A stretch of 64,000 bases of DNA from Deltaproteobacteria bacterium (GCA_030603275.1 JAUVYB010000004.1:23778-87777), one strand, 5' to 3'; positions 10,154 through 19,719 are shown, counted from the first letter of the stretch. The notes: generated by a model not told the origin, from the letters alone. Numbers and translations are program-made.

Positions 10154-10195
10154 AAAGGGCGGCGGGCGGGAAAAGATATAAATTGGGGGTGGGGG
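10154..10195 (+). repeat. Intergenic repeat module B (copy 4)
   Basis: aaagggcggcgggcgggaaaagatataaattgggggtggggg. Confidence 0.9.
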
Positions 10196-10196
10196 A

Positions 10197-10625
10197 TTAC
10201 CCGCTTTTAGATGGTGTTTTATTTCCCGCCTTCCACACAGACCAAATGACCCAGAGTACCAGCAGATAGAGACCAACACTAGCCGCAAGGAGCAGGACAG
10301 CGGCTATTATGCCAAAGGGTAAAATAGGATCAGGTGAGAAAACAAAGCGGAAAAAGTGAATTATGCAATCAGTGATAGCACCTGTAGCTACTAGCGTAAC
10401 CGATATTGCTACCGGCAGGCTCTTTAGCTTTTTCAGGCTGGGCCTGATAGTGAGGTAGATGAGAAGGGCATAGGTTCCCAGAATGGCAAGTATGAGCAGG
10501 ATTATTACCGCCAGACTGCCCGCTGAGGTGGTGATAGTGACCCTCCATACCAGACTTATAATTCCAGCACTGAGAGCTAGCGTAAGACTAACAATGAACC
10601 ATATCTTGAGAGGTAATCGATTCAT
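10197..10625 (-). CDS. Multi-pass membrane protein, unknown function
   Basis: Four hydrophobic segments; coupled to the upstream S41 peptidase by a 4-bp overlap. Confidence 0.7.
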   Translation of the reverse strand: MNRLPLKIWFIVSLTLALSAGIISLVWRVTITTSAGSLAVIILLILAILGTYALLIYLTIRPSLKKLKSLPVAISVTLVATGAITDCIIHFFRFVFSPDPILPFGIIAAVLLLAASVGLYLLVLWVIWSVWKAGNKTPSKSG

Positions 10626-11764
10626 TCTTTACCCCTCAGAAAGTCTATCGCCCACTGAACGGCGTCCTCATTCTCCAGGTCAAGCTCATAGTCCGGGGGT
10701 AGCCCCTGGCCTTCTATCAGGCGGCCGTTGGGGGTGAACCAGCGAGCGTTGGTGATGTATAACCCGGAGCCATCTGTAAGCGGGTAAAGCACATTGGCAC
10801 TGCCCTTGCCATAGGTCTTTTTACCGGCAATGGTAGCCCGGCCGTAGTCCTGCAAAGCGCCCGCCAGCACCTCACTGCCGCTGGCGCTGTATTCGTCCAC
10901 CAGAACCACCAGGGGCAGCTCAGTGGTCATCCCACCTGATTCGACCGAGTAAGCAACATGACCGCCCTCATTATCTACCACATCAATCAACACGCCCTCC
11001 TCAAGGAAAAAGCCGGCGACATCAACCACTGTCGTCAGCAGGCCGCCGGGATTGCTGCGCAGGTCAAGGATAATGCCCGAGGCCTGCTGGCCTACCTCCT
11101 CCATCACCGGGTATAGCTCTACGGCCGTCCGCTCGGTAAAATTGGTTATATTAATGTAAGCGATGTCCTCCTGCATCTCAAAGAGGACGCTGGGCAGCTC
11201 AACCTCAGCCCTGACTATCTCGATTACCTCCGGTTCGGTCTCGCCATCGTGAAGTATGAGCAGGGTAACCACCGTCCCTTTGGGACCCCGGACGTTGAGC
11301 ACCACCTCAACCAGGCTCATCCCGGCAGTAGGCCTGCCATCGACTTCCAGAATCACATCGCCGGCCTTAATACCGGCCTTATCCGCCGGTGAGCCGGCAA
11401 CGGGAGCGATAACTACAACCTGCCCGTCTTCGGCGTTCACATAGGCGCCGATGCCGTCAAACTTTCCCTCCAGGCTCTTCATATTCAGCTCGTAGGCGGC
11501 GGCATCAAGATAGGAGGTGTAGGGGTCATCCAGCGCCTCCACCATCCCCCTTATAGCGCCCTGCGCCAGTGCCTGGGCATCAAGCTTGTCCTTATCCACG
11601 TAATCCTGAAAGATTATGTTCCACACCTGCTCCACGACACCAAGGCTCTGCCGTGGGGAGCTCCGGGTACCCATAACCCAGCCGGTACCGAAGGACACGG
11701 CCACCACCGCCGCTACCAACAGGACGATGACTATAGTTTTGGCTCTTTCAGACATCGGGCTCAT
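10622..11764 (-). CDS. C-terminal processing peptidase (S41, PDZ domain)
   Basis: GIGAYVNAEDGQVVVIAPVAGSPADKAGIKAGDVILEVDGRPT; ILDLRSNPGG; VLVDEYSASGSEVLAGALQDYGRATIAGKKTYGKG. Confidence 0.94.
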   Translation of the reverse strand: MSPMSERAKTIVIVLLVAAVVAVSFGTGWVMGTRSSPRQSLGVVEQVWNIIFQDYVDKDKLDAQALAQGAIRGMVEALDDPYTSYLDAAAYELNMKSLEGKFDGIGAYVNAEDGQVVVIAPVAGSPADKAGIKAGDVILEVDGRPTAGMSLVEVVLNVRGPKGTVVTLLILHDGETEPEVIEIVRAEVELPSVLFEMQEDIAYINITNFTERTAVELYPVMEEVGQQASGIILDLRSNPGGLLTTVVDVAGFFLEEGVLIDVVDNEGGHVAYSVESGGMTTELPLVVLVDEYSASGSEVLAGALQDYGRATIAGKKTYGKGSANVLYPLTDGSGLYITNARWFTPNGRLIEGQGLPPDYELDLENEDAVQWAIDFLRGKE

Positions 11765-11836
11765 TCTCCTTAAAGCGTCTCAGACGGGTAAGACTATATT
11801 ATATTATCAGAGGGGGGGATCTTTTAAGCTACTCAC

Positions 11837-12192
11837 AAGGCCAAGTAAACCTGTAAGCCGAGTTCTGTACTCCGACGAAACGGAGCGGTGACCATCTATC
11901 TAGCCCTGACGTTGCCATCAGGGTCAAGCGACCAACCCGGGGACAGGCCGGGCGTCCTTATGTCCCTCTATTTGGTCTTGCTCTGGATGGGGTTTACCCA
12001 GCCGACCGGTCACCCGGCCGCTGGAGAGATCATGCCACACCATTTCACCCTTACACTCTCGGGCGGTATGTTTCAGTTGCACTATCCGTAGGGTTACCCC
12101 TCCTGGGCGTTACCCAGCATCCTGCCCGGTAGAGCTCGGACTTTCCTCCCCAAAATAAAATTTTAGGGCGGTCACCCGGTTTACTTGACCTG
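11837..12192 (-). ncRNA. rnpB: RNase P RNA, bacterial type
   Basis: Minus strand has GAGGAAAGTCCGAGCTC near 5' and ACAGAACTCGGCTTACAGGTTTACTTGG at 3'. Confidence 0.93.
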
Positions 12193-12222
12193 ATTACACT
12201 GTAGTATAGAAGGTATTAGAAG

Positions 12223-12669
12223 TCAACTTAAAGCCTGGCCCGCCAGCCTATCCGCCTCTCTGTTTTGTGTGCGGGGGATGTGAGTTATGGTGAAGGCTTC
12301 CAGAGAGCCGATGAGCTGGACTACTTTTTGGTATAGCGGGCGCAGAGTGGCTTTTTTGACGCGGTAGCGGCCTTTAAGCTGTTTAACCACCAGCTCTGAG
12401 TCCGACCTGATTTCCACCTCTGCGGCGCCGAGGCGAGCCGCCTCCTCGAGGGCGGCAATGACAGCCCGGTATTCCGCCTGGTTATTGGTGGCGTGGCCAA
12501 TGCGCCGGGAGATGCGGCTAATGACCCTGCCCTGCCCGTCCTGTATAACCACACCGATAGACGCCGGCCCGGGGTTGCCCGATGAGGCGCCATCGGTATA
12601 GATTATCAGTCTTTTTGGCGTCATTTGCCCCTTTAGGCCAGGAACAGGATGCGCCCGCAGCTGCTGCAA
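12223..12669 (-). CDS. rnhA: Ribonuclease HI family protein
   Basis: LIIYTDGASSGNPGPASIGVV...NNQAEYRAVIAALEEA...IRSDSELVVKQLKGRYRVK. Confidence 0.92.
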   Translation of the reverse strand: MQQLRAHPVPGLKGQMTPKRLIIYTDGASSGNPGPASIGVVIQDGQGRVISRISRRIGHATNNQAEYRAVIAALEEAARLGAAEVEIRSDSELVVKQLKGRYRVKKATLRPLYQKVVQLIGSLEAFTITHIPRTQNREADRLAGQALS

Positions 12670-13328
12670 TACACCAGGTTGTTACCCCTCGCCCGCTGCA
12701 GGTCGGTGGTGGGCAGTGATATCCGGCAGCCGCGGCATATCCCCTGCTCCACCCTGGCCACCGCCGTCCCTTTCCCTTTTCTGAGTTGCTGATAGAACTC
12801 TACTGTCTCCGGCTCAATCTCGGCGGAGAGCAGCTGCCATTTTTGCTTGAGGTCGGCAAGGGCGGTTTGGAGCTTTGCCTTCTCGTCGGCTAGCTGCTTT
12901 TGCCGGCGCCGCCAATCGGCGGTCAGGGTTTTAAGCTCACCGCTTATCCTGGCTACGCCGGCCTCCGATTGCTCAACCTGGTCTATTATCCCCAGCGCTT
13001 TTTCTTCCAGCTTGCCGCGCCTGGTTTTGAGCATATCCACGTCCTGCTGGAGACTGGCCAGCTCCTTGGGGTTCTTTACCCGGCCGCTGAACAGCTTCTC
13101 TTCGGCGGTGGCAATCATGGTGGCGATATCGTCTATCTCCCACTCCGCGGAGTGCTGCTGGTGCTTTAGCTCTTCCAGATGCTGCTGCTCCGACTGGAGC
13201 TGGGTTTGAGCTTCCAGCACCGCCTGGCTTTCGCCGAGCTGGCCGGTGACATGCTTTAGCGCCCGGTCATCGGACTCAATTTCTACGTCAAATTCCTGAA
13301 GCTGATAGAGCTGCCTGGAAAGATTCAT
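12633..13328 (-). CDS. C4-type zinc-ribbon coiled-coil protein
   Basis: Long coiled coil; C-terminal GICRGCRISLPTTDLQRARGNNLVYCSSCGRIL. Confidence 0.88.
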   Translation of the reverse strand: MNLSRQLYQLQEFDVEIESDDRALKHVTGQLGESQAVLEAQTQLQSEQQHLEELKHQQHSAEWEIDDIATMIATAEEKLFSGRVKNPKELASLQQDVDMLKTRRGKLEEKALGIIDQVEQSEAGVARISGELKTLTADWRRRQKQLADEKAKLQTALADLKQKWQLLSAEIEPETVEFYQQLRKGKGTAVARVEQGICRGCRISLPTTDLQRARGNNLVYCSSCGRILFLA

Positions 13329-13379
13329 TTTACCCGCCTATTCTATAACGACTGTGGCGTAATAGCAATTTATTTAAGA

Positions 13380-13480
13380 ACCCTATCCCCCTGTATCCCC
13401 CTTCCCCTTATCAAGGGGAAGGGGGAAAGTTTTTTTAAGAAGAGGGGCTGACGCCCCTCTTAAACACCCTACCAGGTCAG
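13380..13480. repeat. Composite repeat (modules D and C)
   Basis: ccctatccccctgtatcccccttccccttatcaaggggaagggggaaag...agaggggctgacgcccctcttaaacaccct. Confidence 0.87.
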
Positions 13481-13630
13481 TCCCCTTTCAAAGGAGACAG
13501 AGAAATAAAAATGGGGGATTTTACCACCGAGGGGGTTCTTGGGTCTCCCTCACTTTTAGGAAAGGGGAAAGAGGGTTAAAGAGGCCAAGCCTTTTTGGGT
13601 GGGCGGGTGGGAAATAAAACACTCGTTAAA

Positions 13631-13668
13631 AATAGGGCGGGAAAAGAGATAAAACGGGGGGTGGGGTA
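13631..13668 (+). repeat. Intergenic repeat module B (copy 5)
   Basis: aatagggcgggaaaagagataaaacggggggtgggg. Confidence 0.82.
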
Positions 13669-13734
13669 GTGACAAATGCTTATAGTCATAATAGAACACA
13701 TGTGCTATTATTTTATAAAGAAAGGGGAGGATTA

Positions 13735-13878
13735 TGAGACTGCTGCGACTGGCCGTGGAGATTAAGCGGTGGGACCTGGCCGCCCACACCATCGTGCTGG
13801 CGAGCGCCAGAGTACTCAAGAACGGAGACAGACCGGATGGCGGAAAAGGCAAAGCGAAAAAGCGGCGCCCCAGAGGGT
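13735..13878 (+). CDS. Small ORF (47 aa) upstream of terminase small-subunit-like gene
   Basis: ATG preceded by strong SD aaaggggagg; MRLLRLAVEIKRWDLAAHTIVLASARVLKNGDRPDGGKG...; overlaps next ORF. Confidence 0.55.
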
Positions 13879-14199
13879 AACCAGAACGCCCGGACGCACG
13901 GATTTTATTCTAAAGTTCTGGACGAAGCGGAACAGCTCGACTTTGAGCTGGTATCCGGCTTTGACGGCTTCGACGGCGAGATTGCCCTGCTGAGGGTCAA
14001 GATAAAGTCCCTGCTGGAGAAAGACCCGGAGAACATCAGGCTGCTGATGCAGGCAACCGAGTCACTGGCCAGGCTGGTCAAGACGAAGTACAACATCACC
14101 AGGGAGCAGAAGAAGGGGCTGAAGGAGGCCATAGGCAATGTTCTCAAGGATATCGCCATACCGCTGGGCATCAAGGTCATAGGCAATCTAGCTAAATAG
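13837..14199 (+). CDS. Phage terminase small-subunit-like protein
   Basis: N-terminal KSGAPEGNQNARTHGFYSKVL motif seen in phage terminase-associated small proteins. Confidence 0.7.
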   Translation: MAEKAKRKSGAPEGNQNARTHGFYSKVLDEAEQLDFELVSGFDGFDGEIALLRVKIKSLLEKDPENIRLLMQATESLARLVKTKYNITREQKKGLKEAIGNVLKDIAIPLGIKVIGNLAK

Positions 14200-14211
14200 A
14201 TGATTTTTGGT

Positions 14212-14450
14212 GACCCACCCCCTTAATCCCCCTCCCTTATTAAGGGAGGGGGAAGAATTTTCTTAGAAGAGGGGCTGGCGCCCCTCTTAGACACCCTGCC
14301 AGGTCAGTCTCCTTTACAAAGAAGTGGGGTAAAAAGGGAGTTGAAGAGGCGGAGCCATGGATTCAGGGGGGTTAAGGGGGACGAAGTCCCCCTCTTAAAT
14401 CTAACTCCCCCTCTCCAAGAGTGGAGAGGGGGATACAGGGGGTGAGGTTG
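14212..14450. repeat. Composite repeat (modules D and C plus inverted D variant)
   Basis: acccccttaatccccctcccttattaagggaggggg, agaggggctggcgcccctct, ctccccctctccaagagtggagagggggatacagggggtgaggttgataaat. Confidence 0.87.
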
Positions 14451-14460
14451 ATAAATGAAA

Positions 14461-14496
14461 ATCGGGGTGGGAATAGATATAAAAAGGGGTGGGGCA
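14461..14496 (+). repeat. Intergenic repeat module B (copy 6), directly upstream of TerL start
   Basis: atcggggtgggaatagatataaaaaggggtgggg. Confidence 0.82.
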
Positions 14497-14504
14497 ATTA
14501 TATT

Positions 14505-15896
14505 ATGTCAATAAACGTCCTGAATAAACTGCGCCCCTACCAGCGGGAGGCGGCCTCGGCCATACTGGACAGCGTCCTCAAGCGCAAGGGGCTCACCTTC
14601 TCCGTGGAGATGGCCCGCCAGGGGGGCAAGAACGAGCTGTCGGCGCAGCTTGAGCTGCTGCTGCTCACCATCCACATGACCCGGCCCGAAAACCTGATAA
14701 AGTGCGCCCCCACCTTCAAGCCCCAGACGGTCATATCCATGATGCGGCTCAGGGACCGGCTTAACGACGCCGGTTTTAGCGGCATCTGGGTGCCCGAGAT
14801 GGGCTACATCATCAGGCTGGGCAGCGCCAGAGCCATATTCCTTTCCGCCGATGAATCGGCCAACGTCGTCGGCAACACCGCCCATATCCTGCTCGAAATA
14901 GACGAAGCCCAGGATGTGAGCAAGGACAAGTACACCAAGGAGTTCAAGCCGATGGGCGCCACCACCAACGTCACCACCGTCCACTACGGCACCACCTGGG
15001 ACGACGCCACCCTGCTGGAAGAGGTCAAACAGAGCAACCTGGAGATGGAGAGGCAGGATGGCGTAAAGCGCCACTTCCGCTACGACTGGCAGGAGATAGC
15101 CAAACACAACCCCGACTACCTCGCCTACGTCGAGGGGGAAAGGGAGAGATTGGGGGAAAACCACCCCCTGTTCCTGACCCAGTACAGGCTCCTGCCCATC
15201 CGGGGCGGCGGGGGTTTCTTAAGCCGCCAGCAGCTCGCCCAGCTGAAAGGCAGGCACGCCCGCAAGCACCGGGCCGAGCCGGGCAAGATATATATCGCCG
15301 GAATCGACATCGCCGGCGAGGCCGAGACCGCCGAGGGCGACTATCTAAGCACCCCCAAATTAAGGCAGGACTCCACCGTGGTCACCATCGGCGAGCTCGA
15401 CTTTTCCATCTGCGACGATATCCGGAAACAGCCCCGGATACGGGTGGTGGAGCACTACCGCTGGACCGGCCGGAAGCACTCCGAGCTATATTCCCGGCTG
15501 GTCGACCTGCTTAAAGATGTCTGGAAATGCCGCAGGGTGGTGGTCGACGCCACCGGCATCGGCCAGCCGGTAAGCTCTTTCCTGAGGAAGGCGCTCGGCT
15601 CCAGGGTGTCCGCCTTCACCTTCACCGCTAAAGCCAAGTCGGAGCTGGGCTTTAACCTCCTGGCGGCTGTCAATTCAGGGCGGCTCAAGGTCTATAAAGG
15701 CGACGGCTCCGAAGAGGCGCAGGAGTTCTGGCTGGAACTCGAACGCGCCAAGAGCCAGTTCAGGGCATCAATGACGATGAACTTCTACGTCCCCCCGTCG
15801 CAGGGGCACGACGACTTCCTGATGAGCCTGGCGCTGGCGGTGGAGGCGGCCAACCTTTATGAGAGGAGAGGGGCGTGGGGGAGTGTGAGGGAGTAA
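14505..15896 (+). CDS. Phage terminase large subunit-like ATPase/nuclease
   Basis: Walker-A-like EMARQGGKNELSAQ, Walker B ILLEIDEAQDV, nuclease acidic motifs IAGIDIAGE, RRVVVDATGIGQP, GHDDFLMSLALA. ORF track start 14421 lies in repeat; ATG 14505 preferred. Confidence 0.87.
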   Translation: MSINVLNKLRPYQREAASAILDSVLKRKGLTFSVEMARQGGKNELSAQLELLLLTIHMTRPENLIKCAPTFKPQTVISMMRLRDRLNDAGFSGIWVPEMGYIIRLGSARAIFLSADESANVVGNTAHILLEIDEAQDVSKDKYTKEFKPMGATTNVTTVHYGTTWDDATLLEEVKQSNLEMERQDGVKRHFRYDWQEIAKHNPDYLAYVEGERERLGENHPLFLTQYRLLPIRGGGGFLSRQQLAQLKGRHARKHRAEPGKIYIAGIDIAGEAETAEGDYLSTPKLRQDSTVVTIGELDFSICDDIRKQPRIRVVEHYRWTGRKHSELYSRLVDLLKDVWKCRRVVVDATGIGQPVSSFLRKALGSRVSAFTFTAKAKSELGFNLLAAVNSGRLKVYKGDGSEEAQEFWLELERAKSQFRASMTMNFYVPPSQGHDDFLMSLALAVEAANLYERRGAWGSVRE

Positions 15897-16060
15897 AAAT
15901 AGCACTAAAGGGGGATTGACAACCTAGCATGTTAGTAGTTAATATTTCAATGTTGACATTATGATACTAAATCATGGAAAAGTTGACAGTTGGGGTATCT
16001 TTTGGTGTAAGATAATAGGTGAAGATAGGGGATAATAAGGGATAACAGTAGTATTGAGCA

Positions 16061-16282
16061 GTGAGCCAAAGAATACGTCTGATATATACAGGCCATGCTC
16101 TTGAACAAATGCAAGATAGGGAGATTTCTAAAGCAGAAGTAATAGCATGTTGGAACGACCATCATACCGAGTATACTGATAGAGATGGTAACCCTATCTA
16201 TATTGCAAATGTCGTTGGTAGACGTATAAAGGTTGTGGTAAAGAAACAAAACAATAGAGTGATTATTACAGCCGCTGATTGA
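16061..16282 (+). CDS. DUF4258-like protein
   Basis: IRLIYTGHALEQMQDREISKAEVIACW...RRIKVVVKKQNNRVIITA. Confidence 0.8.
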   Translation: MSQRIRLIYTGHALEQMQDREISKAEVIACWNDHHTEYTDRDGNPIYIANVVGRRIKVVVKKQNNRVIITAAD

Positions 16283-16296
16283 TTGGGGGTATTACA

Positions 16297-16530
16297 ATGA
16301 GAATGAAATATGATAGAGAAGCAGATGCTATTTACATACTATTCAGTGATAAGCCGTATGCCTATGGCAAAGATTTAGATAATGAAAGAAGGGTAGATTA
16401 CGATATAGACGGCAACGTAAGGGGTATAGAATTACTGTGTGTTAGCTCGGGTGTAATTACTGATGACTTGCCCAATAGAGCTGAAGTGGAACGATTCTTG
16501 TACGATAAAGGCATTAAAGTCTTTGCCTAA
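16297..16530 (+). CDS. DUF2283-like protein
   Basis: MKYDREADAIYILFSDKPYAYGKDLDNERRVDYDIDGNVRGIELL; ATG at 16297 preferred. Confidence 0.82.
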   Translation: MRMKYDREADAIYILFSDKPYAYGKDLDNERRVDYDIDGNVRGIELLCVSSGVITDDLPNRAEVERFLYDKGIKVFA

Positions 16531-16652
16531 ATCGGGGAAAGAGCAGAGTTTAAGAGGGGGCTGAAAGCCCCCTCTCTTTATTGGTGGCAAAAAAAGAGTC
16601 TAAAGAGGCGGAGCCTTTTTGGGTGGGGTAAAAAGGGCTTTAGCCCTACCTT

Positions 16653-16693
16653 AAAGGGCGGCGGGCGGGAATAGATATAAAACGGGGTGGGGC
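16653..16693 (+). repeat. Intergenic repeat module B (copy 7)
   Basis: aagggcggcgggcgggaatagatataaaacggggtgggg. Confidence 0.92.
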
Positions 16694-16737
16694 AAGAAAG
16701 ATTGGGGGGATGGGGGGGCTACCCTAAAGCTAAATCC

Positions 16738-18033
16738 TCACTTTAAAGCCCGGCGCAGGATAGCGCCGCTAACCAGATACACAATAAGCCCCACGGCGAT
16801 GAGTATCCCGCCGAAGGAAGCCGCCCGCCAGCCGGTGTTAACGGCCAGAAGCACCGCCGTTACCAGCCCCAGCGACGGCATGAATATATCCAGGAAAACA
16901 TGCTTGAAGCCGGATAGCGTGCTTCCCCGGTTAAAGATCCTGAGGGCGGCGGCGTTGACCCCGGCGAAGGCGAGCAGGGTGGCGAAATTGGTGAACTCGG
17001 CGACATCCCTGATGTCATCGAAAACGGTGAACAGGCTGGCGAAAAAGCCCACCACGATAATTGCCAGCCATGGGGTGCGGCGCTCTTCGCCGATAACGCA
17101 GAAGACACCGGGCAAAGCCCCGGCGCAGGACATGGCCCACATCGCCCTTGACGCCGCCAGCAGCAGGAGCAGGACGGTGTTGGCCGTCGAGAAAAGCGCC
17201 ACCAGCGTCAGCGTCAGCCCGGCATTGCTCCCCAGCACCTGCGCCGCCACCAGAGCCAGTGGGGCGTCGGACTGCCCTAAAGTCTCCCAGTCCAGCACGC
17301 TGACCGCCGCTATCGAGACCAGTATATAAAGCAGGGTGCTTATCCCCAGCGCCAGCATAATGGCCCTGGGGAGGTCGCGCTGCGGGTTTTTCATCTCCTC
17401 TGAGAGGTTGGCCATGCCCTCAAAGCCCAGGTAGGCAAAGAAGACCAGCGACGCCGCCCCGATTGTCCCGGCCACACCCATCGGCATCTCCATGATGTTG
17501 ACCTCGCCGAAATGGGGCGCGCCGATAGCCACTATAAAGACCAGCCCGGCCACCTCGATGAAGGTGAGTATCCCGGCCAGCAGCGCCGATTCGCCGATGC
17601 CCAGAAAGACTATTATCGAGGAGACCAGCACCAGCCCGATTGCCACCGGCACTATCGGAGTGCCCAGCAGGTAATGGAGATAGCCGGCAAAGCCCAGCGC
17701 CACCGCCGCCGACGATATCACCACCGCCCATAAAATCAGCCACCCCGCCAGGAAAGCCAGCGAGGGCTTGAAAGCCATGCCGACAAACTGGAACTCGGGG
17801 GCGTTCTTGGGCCGCAGCTTCGAAAGTCGGGCATAAGAAAGCCCGGTCAGACCCGCCACCGCCGCCGCAATCAGGAAAGACAGCCAGACGGCGTTGCCCG
17901 CCTCCCCCGCCGCCTCCCCCGCCAGCACGTAGATGCCCGACCCCAGTATTACCCCGACGCCGGTAAGCGTGGTCACCCACAGCCCCAGGCGTCTCTTAAG
18001 CTGAGGTTCGGCGAGTTGGACAAGCTCAGTCAT
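16738..18033 (-). CDS. APC-family amino acid permease
   Basis: Many TM helices; GLWVTTLTGVGVILGSGIYVLAGEAAGEAG; FFAYLGFEGMANLSEEMKNPQRDLPRAI. Confidence 0.93.
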   Translation of the reverse strand: MTELVQLAEPQLKRRLGLWVTTLTGVGVILGSGIYVLAGEAAGEAGNAVWLSFLIAAAVAGLTGLSYARLSKLRPKNAPEFQFVGMAFKPSLAFLAGWLILWAVVISSAAVALGFAGYLHYLLGTPIVPVAIGLVLVSSIIVFLGIGESALLAGILTFIEVAGLVFIVAIGAPHFGEVNIMEMPMGVAGTIGAASLVFFAYLGFEGMANLSEEMKNPQRDLPRAIMLALGISTLLYILVSIAAVSVLDWETLGQSDAPLALVAAQVLGSNAGLTLTLVALFSTANTVLLLLLAASRAMWAMSCAGALPGVFCVIGEERRTPWLAIIVVGFFASLFTVFDDIRDVAEFTNFATLLAFAGVNAAALRIFNRGSTLSGFKHVFLDIFMPSLGLVTAVLLAVNTGWRAASFGGILIAVGLIVYLVSGAILRRALK

Positions 18034-18208
18034 GGGCGATAGTCTCCTCGGTGTTTAGAGTAGCATAGAGGAGGGGGTTTGGTTAAGTCAAGGGTTTGGG
18101 GGGAGGGGGTTTGAGGGTTAAGGAGAGGGTGGGGGGAGGGAGAGTAGGAAGAAAGCGGTTGATTGACTAAAGACATTGTTGTACAAGCGTTAGCGATGTA
18201 GAATGTAA

Positions 18209-19426
18209 GTGTATAAAATGGATGCCTTTGTTGTTCCACAGACTATCTTGAAACATGATAGAGTAAACGAAATACTAGGTGCTGACTGGCTAACACAACA
18301 AGTTGAAGCCATTCGTAAAGCCACTAAACAAAAAGCAGTATTACATCCCTCGAGAATGAGTCCAGCTTTTGGCTGGACTAATCACCCACTGGTATCAGAG
18401 GCTAAAAAGGGTGAGGGGTCACTAACACCCCTATTAGATAGTCTAGAAATGGATTTAACAGACATGGGGGATACTAAACTACCATCTAATATCAGAGATA
18501 GATTAAAGGATGACCACGATTGCAGTAAAACTGCCTATGAACTTAGAATTGCAGCAGGTTTCTCTCGTTTAGGTTATCAAATAACATGGCTTACTCCTCA
18601 AAGCCAACCTCATCCAGAATTCACAGCGTCTTCAACTGACTCAAATTCGATATCTGTTGAATGCAAGAAAAGAGATAAAAGCGACGGATATGAACAAGGC
18701 GGAGAAGTATTCTGGAGACATCTTCAATATAGTTTGAGAGTAAAAATGGAAGAGGCTTCGCTTAATTACTGGGTAAAAATAACTGGTCGGGATTTTAATT
18801 TAGAAGATATTGATTCGCTAGTTGCGGAAATAATCTCCGTCATTCAATCAAATGAATACGGTCAATTTGACAGTAGTACAGGGCATTACCATACCGACTA
18901 CACTAAGCTCTCAGATGCAGGTGAAAGCATTCCAGAGGAAATTGTGAACATGTTTCCGCGTGGAGTCATTGGAATTGATAAATACACCATACTGAAACGT
19001 AATAATAAGACAATGTTAAAGAACCCAAAGCTACTAAGACTAGAGATTACTGATGACCCAGAACACCGTGTGAAAGGTATTCTCAGAAATCTGAAAACAG
19101 CAGCACGTCAGGTCATTGAAGGACTTCCAAATCTAGTTTACTTAGATGTAAATATTCCAGAATACGAAAAAGAGAAGGAAGAATTTATAAACTATGTAGA
19201 AGCCGTGAGGCTGGAATTAACACAAAGGCACAGAAAAATATCCGCCGTAGTTATAACGAATATTTATCCAGCTCTTACCGTTAATGATTATTTAGGATGG
19301 CGTATTAGAACAGAATTGATTGAACATCCTAACCCATTGGTAAAATTTCCTAAAGGGTCGGTATTTCCAGGAGATGACTTTGGAACACAGTGGTTGCCGG
19401 GAATACCATCTGTTCAAGTATCTTAA
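18209..19426 (+). CDS. Hypothetical protein with PD-(D/E)XK-like motif, AT-rich islet
   Basis: Single long ORF; HPEFTASSTDSNSISVECKKRDKSDGYEQGG. Confidence 0.7.
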   Translation: MYKMDAFVVPQTILKHDRVNEILGADWLTQQVEAIRKATKQKAVLHPSRMSPAFGWTNHPLVSEAKKGEGSLTPLLDSLEMDLTDMGDTKLPSNIRDRLKDDHDCSKTAYELRIAAGFSRLGYQITWLTPQSQPHPEFTASSTDSNSISVECKKRDKSDGYEQGGEVFWRHLQYSLRVKMEEASLNYWVKITGRDFNLEDIDSLVAEIISVIQSNEYGQFDSSTGHYHTDYTKLSDAGESIPEEIVNMFPRGVIGIDKYTILKRNNKTMLKNPKLLRLEITDDPEHRVKGILRNLKTAARQVIEGLPNLVYLDVNIPEYEKEKEEFINYVEAVRLELTQRHRKISAVVITNIYPALTVNDYLGWRIRTELIEHPNPLVKFPKGSVFPGDDFGTQWLPGIPSVQVS

Positions 19427-19539
19427 TGGGGCGAAGGGGCAAAAAAGAGAGTCTAAGAGAGGCAAAGCCTTTTTGGGCGGGGTAAGAAAGGGCTAATCCA
19501 AGGGGGTGTTTAAGAGGGGGCAAAGCCCCCTCTTTACCT

Positions 19540-19581
19540 TAAAGGGCGGCGGGCGGGCATAGATATAAAACGGGGCGGGGC
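19540..19581 (+). repeat. Intergenic repeat module B (copy 8)
   Basis: aaagggcggcgggcgggcatagatataaaacggggcgggg. Confidence 0.9.
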
Positions 19582-19719
19582 TTTAAAGCCACAATTCTTT
19601 CATCCTGTCACCATTATCCCAAATCACCAATATCATAACCCTATTCAGGTAAAAGCCCTCTGGCATTTTTCTGCCCTTTATGCTACAATTGTCAGTACAG
19701 GAAAGCCAGGGGGTGCGAC

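Noticed and set aside
18065-18150. G-rich low-complexity tract as telomere-like or origin element
   Set aside because: Irregular purine-rich sequence only; no repeat unit or DnaA boxes to support a specific role.
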